Position numbers and translations under genes: made by a program
Shown: positions 20,931 through 24,325 of the stretch, piece by piece
Numbering within the stretch: position 1 is the stretch's first letter
Layout: each line of letters opens with the position of its first letter
The notes under the pieces: generated by a model
Told to the model about the DNA's origin: nothing
The model's database searches: none
The model's input: the letters and a program-made list of their open reading frames with translations, nothing else
Source of the DNA: an uncultured Bacilli bacterium
Lineage (GTDB): Bacteria; Bacillota_I; Bacilli_A; RF39; UBA660
Reading direction: 5' to 3'
Assembly (NCBI GenBank): GCA_944329545.1
Contig: CALVIK010000006.1
Location: 1-24,325 of the forward strand
DNA: 24,325 nucleotides

Positions 20931-20939
20931 TGTTATAAT
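20931..20939 (+). promoter_or_regulatory. Extended -10 promoter of scpA-scpB
   Basis: TGTTATAAT is a full extended -10; no good -35 lies 16-18 bp upstream, where the rny T-run sits. Predicted start near 20946 falls within the ribosome site AGGTGGG (20945-20951). Confidence 0.6.
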
Positions 20940-20954
20940 TAAATAGGTGGGAAT

Positions 20955-21671
20955 ATGGATTATAGTGTAACAATTGATAAATTTGAAGGGCCATTAGATT
21001 TGCTTTTACATTTAATTAAGCAAAACGATATAGATATTTTTGATATTAATATTGCTGAAATTACGGAGCAATATTTAAAATATATTATGGCAATGAAAAA
21101 TCTTAATTTAGATGTTAGTAGTGAATATTTAGTTATGGCTTCAGAACTTACTTTAATTAAATCTCGGGAACTGTTACCTAATGAAGAAATATTAGAAGAA
21201 GATGAGACTAAAGAAAATTTAATCGACAGACTTACGCAGTATCAAAAATATAAAGAAATTTCTGCAACTTTTAAAAATTTAGAAACTTTACGGCAACAAT
21301 CTTTTTCTAAATTACCTAGTTTGCTTGAAGAATTTAGAAGTGAAGATGTACAATTAAGTGACGATATCACTTTAAATGATTTATTAAAAGCTTTAGAAAA
21401 ATTTAATGAAAAAAAAGCTTTAGAAAAGCCGTTGAATACTGTTGTTACTAGAAGAGAATATTCGGTATATGAAAGAGGACGAGAAATTATTAAAACTTTA
21501 AAAATGAAGAAAAAAGTTAAGTTTGAAGATTTATTTGATATATATAGTAAAGATTATATTGTGGTAACTTTTTTATCTATTTTAGATTTAGCTAAAAAAG
21601 GGGAATTGTGTATTAAACAAGAACATTATTTAGATACAATTATGGTATTTGCTAAGGGAGTGGAAGCATGA
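20955..21671 (+). CDS. scpA: Segregation and condensation protein A (kleisin)
   Basis: Kleisin that bridges Smc heads in the condensin complex with ScpB. The N-terminal Smc-neck binding region has the signature KFEGPLDLLLHLIKQ (residues 8-22), then DIFDINIAEITEQYL and ASELTLIKSRELLP. The C-terminal winged helix (about 175-238) contains FEDLFDI and VVTFLSILDLAKKG. It has 238 aa, typical length. ATG 20955 follows AGGTGGG by 3 bases. It overlaps scpB by 4 bp (ATGA), indicating translational coupling. Confidence 0.96.
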   Translation: MDYSVTIDKFEGPLDLLLHLIKQNDIDIFDINIAEITEQYLKYIMAMKNLNLDVSSEYLVMASELTLIKSRELLPNEEILEEDETKENLIDRLTQYQKYKEISATFKNLETLRQQSFSKLPSLLEEFRSEDVQLSDDITLNDLLKALEKFNEKKALEKPLNTVVTRREYSVYERGREIIKTLKMKKKVKFEDLFDIYSKDYIVVTFLSILDLAKKGELCIKQEHYLDTIMVFAKGVEA

Positions 21672-22225
21672 ATAAACAAGCAATATTAGAAGGACTTTTA
21701 TATGTGGCTGGTGATGACGGTTTAAGTAAAGCGGAGCTTAGCCGGATTTTAGAAGTGAATGAAGAAGAAATGATGAAAGTTGTTGAAAAATTAAAAGAGG
21801 ATTATAATAAAGAATGTCGTGGTTTAGAAATTGAAGTTTATGGCGATAGAATTAAAATTATTACTAAAAGTGATTATGTAGAATATTTAAAAAAATTATT
21901 TAGTGAAGAAACCAGTGAAAATTTAAGCCCATCAGCTCTTGAAACTTTAGCAATAATAGCGTATAATGAACCTATAACCAGAACAATGGTTGATGAAATT
22001 AGAGGGGTCTCTAGTACACATATAATTCGTAAGTTAGTTTTTAAAAACTTGATAAAAGATGTTGGACGCTCAGAACTTCCTGGACGACCAATATTATATG
22101 GTGTTACAGAAGGCTTTTTAGACCATTTTGGTTTATCTTCTTTGGCAGAATTACCAAAAATAGAAGAAAAAAAAGAAGATGATATTTCTTTAGATTTATT
22201 TGAAACTAAATATAAAGAAAATTAA
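21668..22225 (+). CDS. scpB: Segregation and condensation protein B
   Basis: Dimeric partner of ScpA in the Smc complex. Two winged-helix domains: the first opens AILEGLLYVAGDDGLSKAEL; the second carries the signature LSPSALETLAIIAYNEPITR (about residues 80-99), IRGVSS and GRPILYGVTEGFLDHFGL. It has 185 aa, full length. It overlaps the end of scpA (ATGA) and has a GGGAG ribosome site inside scpA. tRNA-Leu starts 9 bases after its stop with no terminator between. Confidence 0.96.
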   Translation: MNKQAILEGLLYVAGDDGLSKAELSRILEVNEEEMMKVVEKLKEDYNKECRGLEIEVYGDRIKIITKSDYVEYLKKLFSEETSENLSPSALETLAIIAYNEPITRTMVDEIRGVSSTHIIRKLVFKNLIKDVGRSELPGRPILYGVTEGFLDHFGLSSLAELPKIEEKKEDDISLDLFETKYKEN

Positions 22226-22234
22226 TTTTATTAT

Positions 22235-22320
22235 GCCGGTATGATGGAATTGGTAGTCATGCCTGACTCAAAATCAGGTGGGCTTTGCCCGTGTCGGTTC
22301 GAGTCCGACTACCGGTACCA
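22235..22320 (+). tRNA. tRNA-Leu (anticodon CAA)
   Basis: GCCGGTA pairs with TACCGGT in the acceptor stem; the anticodon stem CCTGA/TCAGG encloses CTCAAAA (anticodon CAA, reading UUG). The long variable arm GGGCTTTGCCC is typical of Leu, and the T arm GTCGG/CCGAC encloses TTCGAGT. CCA is encoded (22318-22320). It may be transcribed from scpAB or from a weak TTGAAA (22200) - TAATTT (22223) pair that would start at 22235. Confidence 0.97.
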
Positions 22321-22330
22321 ATATGAAAAC

Positions 22331-22355
22331 AACCCTTGAATTTCAAGGGTTTTAT
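22331..22355. terminator. Terminator after tRNA-Leu, probably bidirectional
   Basis: AACCCTTGA (22331-22339), loop ATT, TCAAGGGTT (22343-22351), followed by T-rich sequence on plus. On minus the hairpin is followed by GTTTTC and could also end the converging gene at 22378. Confidence 0.8.
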
Positions 22356-22377
22356 TGTATTTTATAAATTGTTGGTA

Positions 22378-23235
22378 TTATTTTTGGTTAACTAACCGGT
22401 AAACATTAATTTCTGGGGTGTTGAATAATCTGAATTTATATGTTTCATTACCAAGGCCAGAAGAAACATAAAGATTACTGTTTTCTAAATTATAATGTCC
22501 ATCATTATATTTTTGTGCTCCTTTTTTATGTATTAAAGCGCCAATGCCTGGAATTTTAATTTGACCGCCCAAAGAATGCCCAGCAATAATTAAATTAAAA
22601 GGGTTTGTAGTTAAATCATCAATATAATCCGGTTCATGTATTAAAAGGATATTATATATTGGTTTATTTGTTTCTAAAGTATTTATGTATTCAAGAGTTG
22701 TCATTAGTTTATCGTTGATACTGCCTTTATCGGCTGAAGTACTACTGCCGGCAATTAATAAATAATTATAACCATTTTTATAAATAGTATCATAAGTGTT
22801 ATTTAAATTAGTGAAGCCAGAGTTTTTAATTATGTTTGTCCATTCGTCAAATTTATAATCATTGTCACCATTTATAGCGTATTTACCACTATTAGTTTTT
22901 ATTTGACTTAAATATTTACTAATAGTATCAGCTTCTGAAGTTGTTAATTTATTGTTTTTATTTATTAAATCTCCGGTAAAAACAGCAATATCGGGATTTG
23001 TTTCATTAATTTTTTGAACTAAGTTTTTTAAATTTTTTTCATTAAAATTGGTGCCATATAAAATATCACTAAATTGAACTATTTTAAAGCCTTCAAAATT
23101 ATCGGGTAAATTTTCTATTTCAATTTTATATTCATTTGTTTTAATTATATTAGGTGAAATGTTGCTTCCGTAAAAATAAATACCTAATATTAATAAAATT
23201 AAAAATACAATGATTTTTACACCTATATGTTTCAT
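22378..23235 (-). CDS. Membrane-anchored metallophosphoesterase-fold protein with degenerate metal site
   Basis: A 285-aa protein resembling YkuE-type calcineurin-like phosphoesterases. It has one N-terminal hydrophobic anchor (about residues 5-23) with the domain probably outside. The fold motifs are in order but altered: motif I SDLH reads SDIL (D57, L59), motif II GDL is kept (D89), motif III GNHD reads GDND (123-126), motif IV keeps H200 (LIHEPD), and motif V GHTHGGQ reads GHSLGGQ (H220, L222). Three metal-ligand histidines and the motif III asparagine are changed, so dimetal catalysis looks impaired or lost. The frame is intact, so this is a pseudoenzyme or diverged enzyme, not a broken gene. 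The ATG follows AGGTGG. Confidence 0.83.
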   Translation of the reverse strand: MKHIGVKIIVFLILLILGIYFYGSNISPNIIKTNEYKIEIENLPDNFEGFKIVQFSDILYGTNFNEKNLKNLVQKINETNPDIAVFTGDLINKNNKLTTSEADTISKYLSQIKTNSGKYAINGDNDYKFDEWTNIIKNSGFTNLNNTYDTIYKNGYNYLLIAGSSTSADKGSINDKLMTTLEYINTLETNKPIYNILLIHEPDYIDDLTTNPFNLIIAGHSLGGQIKIPGIGALIHKKGAQKYNDGHYNLENSNLYVSSGLGNETYKFRLFNTPEINVYRLVNQK

Positions 23236-23251
23236 GCTACCACCTATTTTA

Positions 23252-23280
23252 ATTTTAGCATACCTTTTTTTTTATATCAA
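23252..23280 (-). promoter_or_regulatory. Promoter of the metallophosphoesterase-like gene
   Basis: On the minus strand TTGATA (23280-23275), 17 bp, TAAAAT (23257-23252) with an extended TGC. Predicted start about 23245, the first base of AGGTGG. Confidence 0.75.
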
Positions 23281-23281
23281 G

Positions 23282-23307
23282 AAAAAAACAGTAAAGAAAA
23301 CTGTTTT
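23282..23307 (-). terminator. Terminator of the CPBP protease gene
   Basis: On the minus strand AAAACAGT (23307-23300), 7-nt loop, ACTGTTTT (23292-23285) and further T. The stop TAA (23308-23306) overlaps the stem. Confidence 0.85.
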
Positions 23308-23995
23308 AAGCTAAAAGGGTTATGAATTGTATGGCCATCAGAATACCGTTGTGCATGAAATGAAATCCCATTGAAACAAATATATTGTTGGTTTTGGCTA
23401 GCATATAAGCAAAGACAAAGCCTAAACCTGAATAAGCTATTAAATATAATAAAATTAATGGGCTGTTAAACATACCTAATAAATGTAAGCTTCCAAATAC
23501 TAAACCAGAAGTAATAATAAATAAATAGTCATTTTTAAATATTTTTCGAAAACCTAATCTAAAAGTGGTTTCTTCAATAATGGGGGCAATAATAACGGCG
23601 GAAATAAAAATATATATTGGATACATTTGAAATTCAGTTCTAACCACTGTTTCATTTTCAGAAGTCATGCCACCAAGTATTAAGATTAAGCTATTAGAAA
23701 CCATCATTATAGCTAAACCTAAAAGATAAAATTTAAGATACTTTTTAAAGTAAGTAAAATGATTTTTTTTAATATCTGCAAATGATTTTTTAAAGAAATC
23801 TTTAAATATTAAAATGAAAACAATAATCATAATTACTTGAATACTAATATTATAAATTTCTTTAAAAATTATTGGTAAATTATTGTAATCAACACCTACT
23901 AGGGTTAGAGGCGTTTCTTTAAATAAACTTACAAAAAAATATAGTAAAATAGCACTAGCACCCTTAATAATGTTTAATATTCTTTCTTTTGGCAA
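23306..23995 (-). CDS. CPBP-family intramembrane metalloprotease (CAAX protease-like)
   Basis: A 229-aa multi-span membrane protein of the CPBP/Abi family, intramembrane proteases used in prenyl-protein processing in eukaryotes and in bacteriocin immunity or unknown roles in bacteria. Catalytic motifs: EETTFR (motif 1, EExxxR), FGSLH (motif 2, FxxxH) and HFMHN (motif 3, HxxxN). About six hydrophobic segments are seen. The start is TTG (23995), nine bases after AAGGAG; there is no ATG nearby that keeps the first membrane span, so a TTG start is the best choice. The target is unknown. It has its own promoter and terminator. Confidence 0.87.
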   Translation of the reverse strand: MPKERILNIIKGASAILLYFFVSLFKETPLTLVGVDYNNLPIIFKEIYNISIQVIMIIVFILIFKDFFKKSFADIKKNHFTYFKKYLKFYLLGLAIMMVSNSLILILGGMTSENETVVRTEFQMYPIYIFISAVIIAPIIEETTFRLGFRKIFKNDYLFIITSGLVFGSLHLLGMFNSPLILLYLIAYSGLGFVFAYMLAKTNNIFVSMGFHFMHNGILMAIQFITLLA

Positions 23996-24029
23996 CTAAA
24001 TCATCTCCTTTTAAATAACTATCTAATTA

Positions 24030-24038
24030 ATTATATCA
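24030..24038 (-). promoter_or_regulatory. Extended -10 promoter of the CPBP gene
   Basis: On the minus strand TGATATAAT (24038-24030), a full extended -10 with no clear -35. Predicted start near 24023, about 28 bases before the TTG. Confidence 0.5.
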
Positions 24039-24095
24039 CGACTTATTCATTTTTTTAATTATTTTTTGGAAACTTTGGAAAAATTGAAATTGTTC

Positions 24096-24124
24096 TTGCA
24101 AATAAATTTTACTTTAGATATAAT
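24096..24124 (+). promoter_or_regulatory. Promoter of rmuC
   Basis: TTGCAA (24096-24101), 17 bp, TATAAT (24119-24124); predicted start about 24131, in front of AGAAGGTGA. Confidence 0.75.
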
Positions 24125-24147
24125 TAAGTAAGTTAGAAGGTGAAAAA

Positions 24148-24325
24148 ATGGAATATATAATAATTGGTTTACTTATTGTTATTTTAATTATTAGTGTTAT
24201 AGCATTAGTTAAAAATGTTAATGAATCTAATATTACAGAAAGACTAGGTAAATTAGAGACAGAAATGGTTAAAGCCTTAGGAGAATTTAAAAATGATTTA
24301 ACGGTTAATACGAACGATAATTTTA
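24148..24325 (+). CDS. rmuC: RmuC-family protein, N-terminal part (runs off the window)
   Basis: Only the first 59 codons are present. A transmembrane helix at about residues 3-22 is followed by a coiled-coil start (ITERLGKLETEMVKALGEF), the usual architecture of RmuC, a PD-(D/E)XK-related protein that limits DNA inversions and rearrangements. The nuclease-like domain lies beyond the window, so the family call rests on the N-terminus alone. The ATG follows AGAAGGTGA by 4 bases. Confidence 0.65.
   Translation, partial: MEYIIIGLLIVILIISVIALVKNVNESNITERLGKLETEMVKALGEFKNDLTVNTNDNF

Overview
The window is a very AT-rich bacterial chromosome segment from a low-GC Firmicute, probably an uncultured, deep-branching, Mollicutes-adjacent member of the Bacilli (RF39/Erysipelotrichia-like; this is my inference). 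The reasons are gene order, Gram-positive SOS box, type B RNase P RNA, and sporulation genes (spoIVA, spoVIF, a LysM-GH18 spore-cortex type hydrolase). The standard code applies: TGA ends real genes such as recA, scpA and the HAD gene, so this is not a code-4 mollicute. Genes are tightly packed, SD-led, and often end inside their own terminator.

Layout. 1-376: a 144-bp fold-back repeat and a minus-strand tRNA-Ala with its terminator and promoter. 427-5963 (+): LysM-GH18 hydrolase, a mitochondrial-type (Tam41) CDP-diacylglycerol synthase, engB, an unknown gene, der, spoVIF and a HAD phosphatase. 6061-7533 (-): spoIVA, with a promoter that overlaps the divergent promoter of a small GreA-C-domain-like gene. 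8193-11463 (+): HU, cca, an unknown secreted protein, dnaD, nth. 11559-12455 (+): a solitary DUF1016/YhcG-type PDDEXK nuclease, probably acquired. 12546-16068 (-): recU and a class A PBP whose C-terminal fibronectin-like domain is cut by one in-frame TAG. 16240-22320 (+): a 31-codon small ORF, gpsB, rnpB, a RodZ-like protein, pgsA, recA, rny, scpA, scpB, tRNA-Leu. 22378-23995 (-): a metallophosphoesterase-fold protein with lost ligands and a CPBP protease. 24148-end: start of rmuC.

Much of the order (dnaD-nth facing ponA-recU; gpsB-rnpB; ymfM/rodZ-pgsA-recA-rny; scpA-scpB) matches Bacillus subtilis neighbourhoods as I recall them, so this is mostly core genome for replication, recombination, envelope growth and sporulation. 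Tam41 would make the CDP-diacylglycerol that PgsA consumes. GpsB, RodZ-like protein and the class A PBP act in envelope growth; RecU, RecA, Nth, RmuC and DnaD in DNA replication and repair.

The most unusual points are the PBP interrupted by TAG, the bacterial Tam41, the degenerate metallophosphoesterase, the fold-back element, the overlap of the rnpB P1 helix with the gpsB stop codon, and a recurring promoter layout in which the predicted transcription start falls on the Shine-Dalgarno itself. No CRISPR array, transposase or complete new multi-gene system is visible.
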